Made by a program: the position numbers and the translations under genes. Below are positions 1 to 9,012 of a stretch of DNA of 56,305 nucleotides, one piece after another. Position 1 is the stretch's first letter. Each line of letters starts with the position of its first letter. The stretch comes from F1-120-MAGs118 sp013360535 (GTDB taxonomy: Bacteria; Planctomycetota; UBA1135; GCA-002686595). Location of the stretch: positions 1 through 56,305 of the forward strand of contig JAPKHC010000035.1 in NCBI GenBank assembly GCA_026647215.1, written 5' to 3'. The notes under the pieces are model-generated. The model saw nothing but the letters and a program-made list of their open reading frames with translations, made no database searches and was not told the DNA's origin.

Positions 1-755
1 ACGACCTCGGCGAGGCGCTCGGGCGGGATCGAGTTCTTCGTCGCTTCCGCGAGCAGCCGCGCGCGCGCACCGAACATGTACGCGTCGGTGTCGCTCGACA
101 GGCGCGCGTGCGTGAAGAGCGCGTAGTAGACCCACGGGACGAGCTCGCGCTCGGGCTTGGCGACGGCGAGAACGCTGTCGGCGCCTTCGGGGCCACGCAG
201 CTCGGGCCACGCGTCGAGTTCCGTGCCGATCGAGGCGAGGAATCCCAGCCGCGCGTAGGCGACCAGGCGCGCGAGGCCGAGGCGCTGGCCCGCGACCTCG
301 ACGCCGATCTCCTCGAGCGCCGGCGGCAGCTGGCGCGCGCCTTCGACGACGGGCTTCGCCTTGGCGGCCTTCGGCGCGAGCTCGCGCGCGAGCGACGAGT
401 AGTACAGCGCAGCGACGAGGTGCGGCACGTCGGTGCAACGCGCGGAACCGACGCTGCTCGCGCCGGCGTCGCTGCCGAGGAACGACTGCGTCTGCGCGGC
501 GCGCACGTGGGCCTGCGTGGTCAGGTAGAGCGCGAAGAAGCGCTGCAGCACGTACTCGTCGGCTTCCGCCGCACGCGCCGCGTACAGGTTTTCCGCGCGC
601 TTGGCGGCGGCCTTGGCCTCGCCGTTGGCGAGGCTCTTGTCCGCCGCGGCGAGCTCGTCGCGGTTGAGGTCGATCGGGTTGACCGAGGCGCAGGCGGCGG
701 CGAACACGAGCGCGAGCGACGCTGCGCCGCGCGAGAGGAGCGTGGAGAGCTTCAT
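1..755 (-). CDS. Putative lipoprotein, cut off by the left edge of the window
   Basis: This reading frame is open from an ATG at 755 down to the window edge with no stop, so about 251 residues are visible and the C-terminus is missing. The N-terminus MKLSTLLSRGAASLALVF is followed by AAAC, which reads as a lipoprotein signal peptide with its lipobox cysteine. The rest is a soluble alanine-rich sequence that I do not recognise. The start lies 5 bases after the stop of the next lipoprotein gene (761-1363), so it is probably the third gene of the kinase operon. The function is unknown. A plus-strand frame over the same DNA is arginine- and glutamate-rich and looks like a shadow. Confidence 0.7.
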   Translation of the reverse strand, partial: MKLSTLLSRGAASLALVFAAACASVNPIDLNRDELAAADKSLANGEAKAAAKRAENLYAARAAEADEYVLQRFFALYLTTQAHVRAAQTQSFLGSDAGASSVGSARCTDVPHLVAALYYSSLARELAPKAAKAKPVVEGARQLPPALEEIGVEVAGQRLGLARLVAYARLGFLASIGTELDAWPELRGPEGADSVLAVAKPERELVPWVYYALFTHARLSSDTDAYMFGARARLLAEATKNSIPPERLAEV

Positions 756-760
756 GGGGA

Positions 761-1363
761 TCACCGCGACAGTCCGAGGAAGAGCTGGTTGGGCTTGCCG
801 CCGACGACGAGCCGGAACGTGAGCAGCGACTGCGAGAGCTTGAGGCGGCGCTCGAGCGGGCCGGACAGGTGCAGGAGCTCCCCGTCCTCGTACTCGTAGG
901 CGTCCTTGGGGCTCAGCTTGAAGTAGACGTAGCCCTCGAGCGCGTCGACGAGCAGGCCGGTCGCGAGCGCGCGGCGCTCGAGGCGCTGCGACAGCTCGTC
1001 GTCGCCCTTGACGAGGGCGCCGTCTCCCATGCGCACGGCCGACAGCTCGGAACCGTCCTGCAGCACGAGCCGGAACTCCATCTTGTCGGGGTCGACGTCG
1101 ACCCGCTGCAGGTCGCCGGTGCGCTTGGCGTTGACGAACTTGACCTTGATCGGGATCAGGCGCTCGTCCTCGATCAGCTCGCCGAACTCGGCCTCGTAGG
1201 CGGAGTTGAACTTCGCCTCGACGAGCACCGACCCCGACTCGGCCGTCGCGATGTAGCCCGCCGGGGCACGCGGCGCGCCGACCGGCCCGCCTTCGGGGAG
1301 CTTGCTCGACGCGCAGGCGCCGAGCGCGAGACACAGGGGCAGGAGCGACAGGAGCTTGGTCAT
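761..1363 (-). CDS. Putative lipoprotein of unknown function
   Basis: The protein has 200 residues. I chose the ATG at 1363 because it gives a clean lipoprotein signal, MTKLLSLLPLCLALGACASS with LGAC as the lipobox, and has an AGAGG ribosome-binding motif upstream. A longer frame reaching 1762 only runs back through the kinase gene in the wrong frame. The mature part (residues 18-200) looks like a soluble beta-rich domain with many charged strands such as IPIKVKFVNAKR, and has no recognised motif. It starts 23 bases downstream of the kinase stop and ends 5 bases before the next lipoprotein gene, which suggests one transcript. It may be an envelope partner of the kinase, but that is inference from position only. 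Confidence 0.75.
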   Translation of the reverse strand: MTKLLSLLPLCLALGACASSKLPEGGPVGAPRAPAGYIATAESGSVLVEAKFNSAYEAEFGELIEDERLIPIKVKFVNAKRTGDLQRVDVDPDKMEFRLVLQDGSELSAVRMGDGALVKGDDELSQRLERRALATGLLVDALEGYVYFKLSPKDAYEYEDGELLHLSGPLERRLKLSQSLLTFRLVVGGKPNQLFLGLSR

Positions 1364-1386
1364 GGGGAGGTCCTCTGGGGGACGAG

Positions 1387-4296
1387 CTAGCGGGAGTAGA
1401 CCAGATCGCGGGTCAGCGTTCCGGCCAGTTCCTCGCGGACGAGGCCGAATTCGGGCGAGAACCAGCGCTTGCGCTGGCCGTTGTCGGTGGTGACGAGCAG
1501 GCACAGGCCGAGCGGCGCCTCTTCCCAGGCGCTGCGGAACGTGCGCAGCTCCTGAGCCGCGAGCACGGCCGCGGGCACGTCGACGTTCGCGAGCGTCGGC
1601 AGCGGCTCGACCCGCTGCGTCGCGGCGCGCGAGCGCAGGTCGAGGTAGATCTGCACGCCGTCGTCGGACTGCACGGAATAGTCGACGCGCCGCATGCGCA
1701 GCTCGTGGCCGCTCTGGTCCTTGCGACCTTCGGCGCTGAAGGTCTGCAGCTTGATGCGCCACGAGCCCTTCGCCGCGCCGTCACCTTCCGGCGTCGCGTC
1801 GAGGCTCTCGATCCACGACACGCGGCCGGAGTTGTCGACCTCGCGCAGCACCACGCGCCCGCTCTTCTTCGTCGGATACGCGGAGTTGGCCTGCGCGAGC
1901 GTGTGCTGCAGGCGCAGCACCTGCCGCCAGTCGGAGGTCGGCGCCGTCGCGCGCTCGAGCTGCACCTTGGTCCAGTCGAAGGCGTCGTTGGCGAAGTCGT
2001 CGTCGTACCAGCGCCGCGCGAACTCGAACAGGCGCACGTCGCTCGTCACGCTCGACGTCGCCAGCCCGGCCGCGTCGATGCGCCGAACCCACTCCGGCAG
2101 CGCCGTCGCCTTCGCCAGCACCGCGGGCTTGAGCGTGTCGCCGTCCTGTGCCTGCGCCACGAGCTCCGCTCGCAGGCGCTGCACGCTCTCGGTGAGCTGC
2201 TCGGGTGAGCCGTAGTGCTCGAGATGCTCGAAATACGCCGCGGAATCGCTGATCGGTGACTTCGCCTGCAGCGCGGTCCACGAGGCCTGCACGTCGCGCA
2301 GGGACGCCGCCTGCTGCGCGTCGATCTTGGTCGAGAGCTCGGCCACCAGCCTCCGCCCCTCGGCGAGCCGCTCGCGCGCCGCCTGACCGACGAACTGGAA
2401 CTGCGCCCACGCGCCGGGATTGGCCTCCATCGCGACGAGCCGCTCCGTCGCCTTGACCAGCGCCGTCTCCGCTTCGAGCAGAGCGCCAAGGTGCGGCTTG
2501 CCGCCCGCCCCGACCGAACGCTGGTGCGTCTCGACCAGCGCCGTCGCCTGCACGAGCGAATTGAGGAAGTCCGCGAGCAGCACGTCCGCCGCCAGCGCCT
2601 TCACGTTCTCGTCCGACGCGAGCAAACGCTGCGCGCTCTCGCCGAAGCCGCTCTCGACGACCTTGGCGAGCTCGTCGAAGCTGCGCGCGAGCCGCGCCTC
2701 GGGCTTGCTCGTGCGCTCGATCTCCGTGTTCGCTTCCTTGAGCTGCGCGACGGTCTTCTCGAGCTCCTGGATGCGCTGTTCCTGCGTCTGCTTGGCGGTC
2801 TCGACGAGGTTCTTCGCCTGCCGTTCCGCGCTGAGCTGGCCCGCGAGGTTCTCGACCTCGTTCTGCTTCTCCTTGAGCGTCTTGTCGGCCGAGTTCTTCT
2901 CGGCGAGCGCCGCCGCCGCCGCCGTCTCGGCCGCCTGACGCGCGCTCAGCTCGCTCGCGTGCTTGGCCTTCCACTCGTCGACCTCGCGCTGCCGCGCGCT
3001 CGAGGCCTCCTCGCGCGCCTTGGTGGCCGCCTCGACGAGGCGCGCATCGACCGCCGCGAGCTCCTTCTCGAGGCCCTTGACCTCTCCCGCCGCCGCGCTC
3101 GCCTTGTAGCCGGCGAAACCCGCGATGCCGACCGCTCCGGCGACGACCGCCCAGGCCCAGGCCGGCACCTGCACCGGCACGCGGTAGGCCGAGCTCTTGA
3201 CGATCGCCTGCGCGAACTCGCCCGCCGACTGAAAGCGCCGATTGCGGTCCTTCTGCAGCGCCTTCTCGAGCAGCGCACGCAGCGGCTTCGAGAGGTTGGG
3301 CACGTCGTCGAGGCGCTCGGAGAGGTTGGTGCTCATCACCGAGTCGACCATCGTCTGCGTCGTGTTGCCCTCGAACGGCCGACGGCCGGAGAGCATCTCG
3401 AACAGCACGACACCGACCGCGAACAGGTCCGAGCGCGGGTCGAGCCGCTCGCCCGCCGCCTGCTCGGGACTCATGTACATCACCGTGCCCGCGCGCGAGC
3501 CGACATCGATCTCCGACGCGATCCCGGCGATGCCGAAGTCGAGCAGGCGCACGCCGACGCCGTGCGGGTTGGTGTCGGTCTTCGCCACGCGCGCCGCGAG
3601 CATCACGTTCGACGGCTTCACGTCGCGGTGCACGTAGCCCTTCTCGTGCCCGCTCTGCAGGCCGAGCAGCATCTGGCGCGCGATCTCGAGCGCGTGGCGC
3701 GGCCCGAGCAGCTTCTCGCGATCGAGCAGCGCGCGCAGCGACTCGCCCTCGATCATGTCCATCGTGAAGTACAGGCGACCGTCCTCGGTCTCGCCCGTGT
3801 CGCGCACCTGGCAGATGTGCTCGCTGACGAAGTTCTGCGCGGCGCGCACCTCCTGGAAGAACAGGTTGCGGAACTGCGTGTTGCGCGAGTACTTCGGGAG
3901 CAGCACCTTGAGCGCGACGCTGCGCCCTTCGATCTTCGTGTCCTTGACCGCGTAGACGGCGCCCATGCCGCCCGCGCCGAGCTCCTTCTGCACGACGAAA
4001 CGCGCGCCGATCACCTGTCCGTCGGCGAGCGCCGAACGCGGCGCTCCGACCGTGACCTTCGGCCCCTTCGCGGCGCCCGCGGCCTGCGGGGCGGCCTGCG
4101 GAGCCGGACCCGGCAGCGTGCGCGCGGCGTTGGCGATGGTCGCGTCGACCGGGGCCGCCGCGGCGGGTGCACTGCCCGGCAGCGTGCGCTCCGCGTCGTC
4201 CGGACGCCCGGCGCTGGGCTGCGTCAGATCGGGAGCTCCGCCTGCTCCGGCGAGCGTCCGGTCCCCGTCGTCCGACCCCTGCGTCTTGTCGTCCAT
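1387..4296 (-). CDS. Transmembrane Ser/Thr protein kinase with coiled-coil extracytoplasmic region
   Basis: The protein has 969 residues and is a Hanks-type kinase. The catalytic domain spans about residues 98-365: glycine loop GAGGMG (107-112), VALK lysine (130), HRDVKPSN (223-230), DFG (253-255) and the SPEQ activation segment. A single membrane helix lies near 377-398. It is followed by a long charged coiled coil (about 400-570) and a C-terminal domain of about 400 residues that I do not recognise. No PASTA or WD repeats are seen. The N-terminal tail is proline/alanine-rich and carries three similar motifs, DRTLAG, ERTLPG and ARTLPG. The ATG at 4296 is preceded by AAGGAG at good spacing. 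It is the first gene of a minus-strand operon with two lipoproteins and is divergent from an FHA-domain gene, a likely phospho-signalling partner. Confidence 0.95.
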   Translation of the reverse strand: MDDKTQGSDDGDRTLAGAGGAPDLTQPSAGRPDDAERTLPGSAPAAAAPVDATIANAARTLPGPAPQAAPQAAGAAKGPKVTVGAPRSALADGQVIGARFVVQKELGAGGMGAVYAVKDTKIEGRSVALKVLLPKYSRNTQFRNLFFQEVRAAQNFVSEHICQVRDTGETEDGRLYFTMDMIEGESLRALLDREKLLGPRHALEIARQMLLGLQSGHEKGYVHRDVKPSNVMLAARVAKTDTNPHGVGVRLLDFGIAGIASEIDVGSRAGTVMYMSPEQAAGERLDPRSDLFAVGVVLFEMLSGRRPFEGNTTQTMVDSVMSTNLSERLDDVPNLSKPLRALLEKALQKDRNRRFQSAGEFAQAIVKSSAYRVPVQVPAWAWAVVAGAVGIAGFAGYKASAAAGEVKGLEKELAAVDARLVEAATKAREEASSARQREVDEWKAKHASELSARQAAETAAAAALAEKNSADKTLKEKQNEVENLAGQLSAERQAKNLVETAKQTQEQRIQELEKTVAQLKEANTEIERTSKPEARLARSFDELAKVVESGFGESAQRLLASDENVKALAADVLLADFLNSLVQATALVETHQRSVGAGGKPHLGALLEAETALVKATERLVAMEANPGAWAQFQFVGQAARERLAEGRRLVAELSTKIDAQQAASLRDVQASWTALQAKSPISDSAAYFEHLEHYGSPEQLTESVQRLRAELVAQAQDGDTLKPAVLAKATALPEWVRRIDAAGLATSSVTSDVRLFEFARRWYDDDFANDAFDWTKVQLERATAPTSDWRQVLRLQHTLAQANSAYPTKKSGRVVLREVDNSGRVSWIESLDATPEGDGAAKGSWRIKLQTFSAEGRKDQSGHELRMRRVDYSVQSDDGVQIYLDLRSRAATQRVEPLPTLANVDVPAAVLAAQELRTFRSAWEEAPLGLCLLVTTDNGQRKRWFSPEFGLVREELAGTLTRDLVYSR

Positions 4297-4461
4297 CCGC
4301 TGCTCCTTGCGCGTGCTCCCCGGGCCGGAAGGACGATCGAAAGGACCGTCGCGCGCCCGGGGTCGGCGGCGGGGCGAAGCATACAGGTGCTCCGTTATCC
4401 GGTTCTACCTCTGGACAAGCTCGCCGCGCCCGCGGCACGCTCTTCCATCGAGGGGCCGAGC
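4297..4461. promoter_or_regulatory. Divergent intergenic region between kinase and FHA genes
   Basis: These 165 bases separate the start codons of two divergent genes and must hold promoters for both. A slightly AT-richer patch near 4380-4410 is the most likely core. I could not assign convincing -35 and -10 elements. Both genes have good Shine-Dalgarno sequences at the ends of the region: AAGGAG for the kinase and GAGGGG for the FHA gene. Confidence 0.45.
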
Positions 4462-5094
4462 ATGTTCCGACTGCACATCTACACGCGCGAGGGCGACATC
4501 GATCGCACGATCGAGATCCCCGGCGAAACCGTCACCATCGGCCGCTCTTCGGAGTGCGACGTCGTGCTCGAGCGCGCCGACGTCTCGCGCCGGCACGTCG
4601 AGCTGCGCCGCGGGATCGTGGTCGAGGACCTCGGCTCGCGCAACGGCACGCACATCGAGGGCGAGCGCGTCGACGAGCCGGTGACCTTGCGCACGATGCG
4701 GGTCGAGATCGGTGACCCGACCTCCAACCCGATCGTGATCGAGATCCTCGAGGCCGGCTCGCGCGCGGGCTCGCGGCCGCCCTCGCGCGCCTCGGACACC
4801 TCGCACGGCGAAGGCTCGCGCCCCGGACGCTCGGGACGTGGTCGCCGCCGCTCGGCCTCGGGGTCCGCCGGCCCGGCCAGCGATCCGGGCTCGCTCGGCG
4901 CGCTCAAGGCCGAGCTCGCCGCCGTGGCCGAGACCTACAAGCGCCAGCGCGCCGAGCTGCAGCGGGAGCTCGAGGACCTGCGCAGCCACCTCGCGGAGCT
5001 GCGCGGCGGCGCCCCGAGGGCCGCACTCGACGCGCAGGCCGCCGAGAACGAGCGCCTCAAGCGCCGCATCGCCGAGCTCGAGCGCGACCGCTGA
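4462..5094 (+). CDS. FHA domain protein with C-terminal coiled coil
   Basis: The protein has 210 residues. The N-terminal 95 residues form a forkhead-associated domain, a phosphothreonine-binding fold, with the expected GRSS (27-30), SRRH (42-45) and SRNGT (59-63) signatures. Residues about 98-140 are a Ser/Arg/Gly-rich linker, and about 145-210 form a charged coiled coil ending in ELERDR. The ATG at 4462 is preceded by GAGG at a 6-8 base spacing. Upstream in-frame sequence is antisense to the kinase gene and not coding. No signal peptide is seen, so it should be cytoplasmic. The coiled coil suggests oligomerisation or scaffolding. Its position opposite a kinase gene suggests that it reads phosphorylation made by that kinase. 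Confidence 0.9.
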   Translation: MFRLHIYTREGDIDRTIEIPGETVTIGRSSECDVVLERADVSRRHVELRRGIVVEDLGSRNGTHIEGERVDEPVTLRTMRVEIGDPTSNPIVIEILEAGSRAGSRPPSRASDTSHGEGSRPGRSGRGRRRSASGSAGPASDPGSLGALKAELAAVAETYKRQRAELQRELEDLRSHLAELRGGAPRAALDAQAAENERLKRRIAELERDR

Positions 5095-5112
5095 CCGGTC
5101 GCCGCCCCCCGC

Positions 5113-6300
5113 TCACCACTTCTTGCCCTTCTTCTTCACGTACTTGTCGATCGTCTCGTAGATCTCCTTGCTGCTCTTGCCCTTGGCGAGCATGCGCAGG
5201 AAGAGCCGCCGGACCTTGAGGTTGGTCCAGTCCATGTTCGGGTCGGCGCCGTATTGCTTGGCCGTGTTGGACCACGTGCTCTTGAACTTCAGCCAGTTCC
5301 AGCCCGACAGCATCTGGTCGATGCGCACGAGGCCCTCGTTCAGGCCCACCATGAACGCGGCGCGCCCCTGATCCCACTCCTGCGGGCGCGGGGGCACGAT
5401 CGGAGGCAGGCCGGAGTCGACGCGCCGCTTGGACGCGCCCTTCATGCCGCCCTCGATGTGGTTGCGGAAGCGTCGCCACAGCTCGTCGAGGTCGGTGAGC
5501 GAGTCCATCACGAACCCGGGGGCGAGCGCGGGCGGTTTCCCGAGCGGGTCGTAGGTCTGCTGCTGGTGCGCGCTCGGGACCTGGTTGCCGACCTGGCGCG
5601 TGATCAGGCGCAGCCAGTCGGACGGCTTGAGCGGCTGGTTGGGGTCGAGCGGTCCCCATGACAGCTTGTGCACGTCGTTGAGCATGCCCTGGAAGCTCAC
5701 GAGCACCGCCGTCGAGTCGATCGACGCCAGCTGCCCGTCGGCCGTGAACATGATGTTCCCGGTGTTGATGTTGTCGAAGCGGTCCCCGTTCCCGATGAGC
5801 GCGTCCGCGGCGCACAAGAGCCCGAGGTTCTTCATCAGCTTCTGGTCGCGGAGCATGCTCCGCAGGCCGTACTGCTCGCGGTACTCGTCGCCGAACTCCT
5901 TGACCCCGCTCTGGGTCTCCATGATCAGGAACGTGCCGGCGTTCTCGTAGTGACCGAGCACCTCGCCCCAGCGATCCTTGTGCGGCCCCGGCTGGGCCGC
6001 GAACTCACGCAGGCGCGTCACCAGCGCCTCGCCCTCCGCGCTCATGCGCTTGATGCCCTCGGAGTTGGGCGACTTGGCGTTGGCGATCTTCGAGAGCACC
6101 TTCTCGGCGAACTTGGTCGGCGCCGCGGTGCCCTGGATCGGCTTGATCACGAAGTCCGCCGTGCTCGGCTTCTCCTTGGACGGAACCGGTCTCGTCCACG
6201 CGAACGCCACGCCGACCGCGCCGCCCCCGGAGGGATGGACCGACTTCAGGTCACGCAGCCACTTGACCGGGCCCCACTTCAGCACGTCCTTGGGTTGCAC
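5113..6300 (-). CDS. Actin-fragmin-kinase-like atypical protein kinase
   Basis: The protein has about 395 residues. A longer frame to 6468 exists, but the GTG at 6300 has AAGGA seven bases upstream and the extra 56 residues are arginine- and proline-rich, so I prefer the GTG. Visible kinase-like motifs are a lysine in FVIKP (about residue 53), the catalytic-loop-like GNGDRFDN (170-177) followed by INTGN (178-182), and an SIDS segment (about 194-197) that could be the metal-binding aspartate. This spacing resembles the actin-fragmin kinase/PI3-kinase-like family rather than Hanks kinases. The C-terminus is lysine-rich (KKKGKKW). It lies convergent to the FHA gene with an 18-base gap, so the neighbourhood has two unrelated kinase folds. 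The substrate is unknown. Confidence 0.65.
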   Translation of the reverse strand: MQPKDVLKWGPVKWLRDLKSVHPSGGGAVGVAFAWTRPVPSKEKPSTADFVIKPIQGTAAPTKFAEKVLSKIANAKSPNSEGIKRMSAEGEALVTRLREFAAQPGPHKDRWGEVLGHYENAGTFLIMETQSGVKEFGDEYREQYGLRSMLRDQKLMKNLGLLCAADALIGNGDRFDNINTGNIMFTADGQLASIDSTAVLVSFQGMLNDVHKLSWGPLDPNQPLKPSDWLRLITRQVGNQVPSAHQQQTYDPLGKPPALAPGFVMDSLTDLDELWRRFRNHIEGGMKGASKRRVDSGLPPIVPPRPQEWDQGRAAFMVGLNEGLVRIDQMLSGWNWLKFKSTWSNTAKQYGADPNMDWTNLKVRRLFLRMLAKGKSSKEIYETIDKYVKKKGKKW

Positions 6301-6420
6301 GTCGAGTTCCTTGCGAGCTCTTGGGGAGTCGCCGAGCGGCTCCGCGAGCCGCCCCGGCGCGCGCAATCTACCGTGCGGCGCGCTCGTCGGGCGGCTGCGC
6401 CGTGGGCAAACACGCGACGA

Positions 6421-6457
6421 AACCAGAAGAGCCGGCCGCCCCGTGAAGGCGACCGGC
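6421..6457 (-). terminator. Putative rho-independent terminator of the secreted repeat protein gene
   Basis: On the minus strand the sequence GCCGGTCGCC pairs with GGCGGCCGGC across a seven-base loop (6431-6457), with one mismatch. It is followed by TCTTCTGGTTTCG, a T-rich run. It lies about 55 bases past the stop codon at 6513 and before the start of the next minus-strand gene. Confidence 0.5.
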
Positions 6458-6512
6458 CCCGCATGCATCCCGATGCCCGTCGATCCGCTGCGCGGACCTC
6501 AGGCACCCACGA

Positions 6513-8600
6513 TCACGGCTGGTAGGTCAACTCGACCGCGTTCGTCAGGCTCGTGGTCTTGCAGGACGAGGGATCCCTGAACCACGCCTGCAGGTCGACC
6601 TTGTTGCCGGCGAGGAACGGGCTGCCGAGCGTGCCACCGCCGAGCTGGAAGGCGCTCCAGTCGAGGGCCATCGTGCCGTCGCACGCGTTGTTGGTGCCAG
6701 CGGTGTCCTGCACGGCCGTGCGCTGGGTCGGAGCCTTGACGCACAGGTAGCTCGAGCCGCCCGAGGAGCACCACGGGGCGTTGTGGCGGGTCAGGCCGTA
6801 GTAGATCAGGCCCGCCTTCTGGCCTTCGGCGCCGTTGACCGAGATCGTGACCGCGTTGGAGTGGTCGATCTTGGGGTTGGCCGAGGCCGAGATGAGACCG
6901 ACGCAGCCGTTGGTCGTGGTGCCAGCGGTGCAGTAGGTCTCGGGGATCGCCGTCGGAGCGAAGGTCACCGTGAGGACCGCCGCGGTGTTGTCGCTGAAGT
7001 TGACGCGGGAGCTGATCGTCCCGTTGTCGGCGAAGCTCAGCGGACGACCGTCGCCGTTGTTGAACTGGATGCCGCCCTGGGTCGTCACGGTCTTGAAGAC
7101 ACCCGGCTGGACTTCGAGCTGGTCGCCGTTCGCGCTGAACAGGTGCAGCCCCGTCGCCGGGTCGTACAGCCAGGTCGTGCCGACCGAGCTGGCGCCGTTG
7201 CTCATCGAGTTGACGAACAGGATCTGGCCCGCGTTGTTCATGATCGTCGACTGGCCGAGCGGCGAGCCGAAGGTCCACGTGGTGCCGGGGCCCACATCGC
7301 CTTCGCGCATCACGAGGCGCATGTTGCCCTTCTTGCCGGTGAACATCGCGCCGTCGTCGGAAGTCGTGACGTTCGGCCCGACGAGCGCGGCCGTGAAGCA
7401 CACGATGTCGTCGTTGGTCATCAGGCAGTTGGAGAAGTTGAAGTTGCCGAGCGTGACCGACTGGGCCTGCAGGTCGGGAGCCGGGTCACCCTTGCGGATG
7501 ATCAGCTCGTCGCCCGTGGCGTCGAAGGCGACCAGCGCGAGCTCGTCGATGCCGGCGTTGACCACGCCACCCGACAGGTACACGGCGCACAGCGCGCGGC
7601 CCGAGTTGGTGAACGTGGGGTGGCCGAAGTTGAACGGGATCGAGGAACCCGTGCCGTTGAGGTAGAAGGCGCCGGGGATGTCGGTGACCGGGTCGTTCTC
7701 GCGGACGAGCTCGACGTTGCCGACACCGGGCGTGTAGAGCCAGATCGCGCGGTCGTCGAAGGCGGTGACGGCGGGCGTGCCGGTGCCGACGGTGTAGGTC
7801 ACGTCGTAGTAGATCTGGCCCGAGGCGTTCATCTGCCCGATGAAGCCCGCGTAGATGTTGGCCAGCGTCGCGCCGTTGGGCGCCACGTCACCCTTGCGGG
7901 CGACGAGGGTCAGGTTGCCCGGCGTGCCGGTGTAGAAACCGAGGTTGTTGGTCGTGCCGGAGACGTCGCCACCGACGAGGCTCGAGGTGAACCAGGCGCG
8001 GCCCTGCGCATTCAGGCCGCTGCTCTGCGTGCTCGGGCTGCTGAAGCTCGACGAGTAGGTCGCACCGACGGTGCCGACGGCCAGGTCACCTTCGCGGACG
8101 AGGAACTGGAAGTTGCCGGGCGTGCCGACGATCAGGCCGGTGTCGTTGGAGGTCGTGACGCCGCCGCCGGTCATCGAGATGCCGAAGAACATGTCGCCGT
8201 CGGCGCTGATGCGGAACGAGCTCGAGAGGCCGGAACCGCTGGCCGTATTCATCGTCGCGCCGGGCACGGTGCCGGTCGGCTCGGGCGAGCCCGAGCGCAG
8301 GAGCAGCTGCAGGTTGTTGCGGGTCGTCCCGTAGAAGTAGGCGCGCTCGGTCGTGGTCGTGGTCGTGCCGCCGACGAGGCGACCGCGGAAGAGCACCGTG
8401 CCGTCATCGGCGATCACGCCGGTGTCGAACGTGCTCGAGCCGTTGAAGGTCTCGCCCCCCAGTCCGGGGGCGAGGTCGCCGTTGGTCGCGAAGATGTTGG
8501 CGGAGGTCGAGACGAGGCTCTGGGCCGAAGCGAGACCGCCGAGGAGGGCGGCCGCGGCGAGGATGGCGGCGCGGCGGAGGAGGGCGTGCTGGGTGCTCAT
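6513..8600 (-). CDS. Secreted repeat protein (GD-P repeats) with planctomycete-type C-terminal module
   Basis: The protein has 695 residues. The ATG at 8600 begins a clear signal peptide ending LLGGLASAQ; the longer frame to 8972 adds arginine-rich sequence without coding character. The body holds five or more degenerate repeats of about 60-70 residues, each with a core like LVREGDLAVG, LVARKGDVAPNG, IIRKGDPAPD or LVMREGDVGPG, resembling repeats I associate with DUF7453-type secreted proteins. From about residue 555 there is a distinct module starting YCTAGTTTNGC, then GLIYYG, LCVKAP, QAWFRDP and LTNAVEL. A matching module ends the hydrolase at 21152-23224. It is probably exported; function unknown. 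Its T- and S-rich composition fits a surface protein. Confidence 0.8.
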   Translation of the reverse strand: MSTQHALLRRAAILAAAALLGGLASAQSLVSTSANIFATNGDLAPGLGGETFNGSSTFDTGVIADDGTVLFRGRLVGGTTTTTTERAYFYGTTRNNLQLLLRSGSPEPTGTVPGATMNTASGSGLSSSFRISADGDMFFGISMTGGGVTTSNDTGLIVGTPGNFQFLVREGDLAVGTVGATYSSSFSSPSTQSSGLNAQGRAWFTSSLVGGDVSGTTNNLGFYTGTPGNLTLVARKGDVAPNGATLANIYAGFIGQMNASGQIYYDVTYTVGTGTPAVTAFDDRAIWLYTPGVGNVELVRENDPVTDIPGAFYLNGTGSSIPFNFGHPTFTNSGRALCAVYLSGGVVNAGIDELALVAFDATGDELIIRKGDPAPDLQAQSVTLGNFNFSNCLMTNDDIVCFTAALVGPNVTTSDDGAMFTGKKGNMRLVMREGDVGPGTTWTFGSPLGQSTIMNNAGQILFVNSMSNGASSVGTTWLYDPATGLHLFSANGDQLEVQPGVFKTVTTQGGIQFNNGDGRPLSFADNGTISSRVNFSDNTAAVLTVTFAPTAIPETYCTAGTTTNGCVGLISASANPKIDHSNAVTISVNGAEGQKAGLIYYGLTRHNAPWCSSGGSSYLCVKAPTQRTAVQDTAGTNNACDGTMALDWSAFQLGGGTLGSPFLAGNKVDLQAWFRDPSSCKTTSLTNAVELTYQP

Positions 8601-9012
8601 GTTGGGTCGACTCCCTTCGCGTACCGGTCGGCGGCGTCGATCCCTGCCGACCGGGGCCGCCGGAAGGGAGGAACGGGCTTGGAAGCCCTCCCCGGAACGT
8701 CCGGGGGCCGCCGCGAGCGCTCCGGGCGAAGGGGACCGGAGCGGCGCACAGAGGGCAGCGCCGATGCCGTGACGGCGTTCCGAGGAAACTGGAGAGGATC
8801 TCGCGACAATCCTCGTCCTGGGCGGACTGCACGACCCTAAGTGCATTCTGGGCATCGACTTGAGTCGGAACACGCCGGCCGCGTCGGGCCCGGGAAGGAA
8901 GTTGCAAAGGCGGTGGCCGGACGGGCGTTTGCGCAGGGGGCCACGAATGGCTGCGGCCGCGCTCCCCAGCACGAGGAACGCGGCCGCGAGGCTGCCGGAG
9001 GTCGAACTCGGT
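8601..9012. other. 412-base intergenic region with several hairpins, no gene
   Basis: I see no credible gene here. The region is the leader of the secreted protein gene and the trailer of the sigma-factor gene, both on the minus strand. Inverted repeats visible are CCGGTCGGC/GCCGACCGG (8624-8632 with 8646-8654), CCCCGG/CCGGGG (8690-8695 with 8701-8706), and GCGGCCGCG/CGCGGCCGC (8953-8961 with 8979-8987). The last could be a transcript end for the sigma gene but has no T-run. The first lies about 24 bases before the start codon. I do not recognise a known riboswitch. Confidence 0.4.

Noticed and set aside
2491..4461. Long plus-strand extension upstream of the FHA protein
   Set aside because: It is antisense to the kinase gene; the FHA domain and its ribosome-binding site begin at 4462.
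8601..8720. A riboswitch upstream of the secreted repeat protein
   Set aside because: Several hairpins are present, but no conserved core of a known riboswitch class could be matched.
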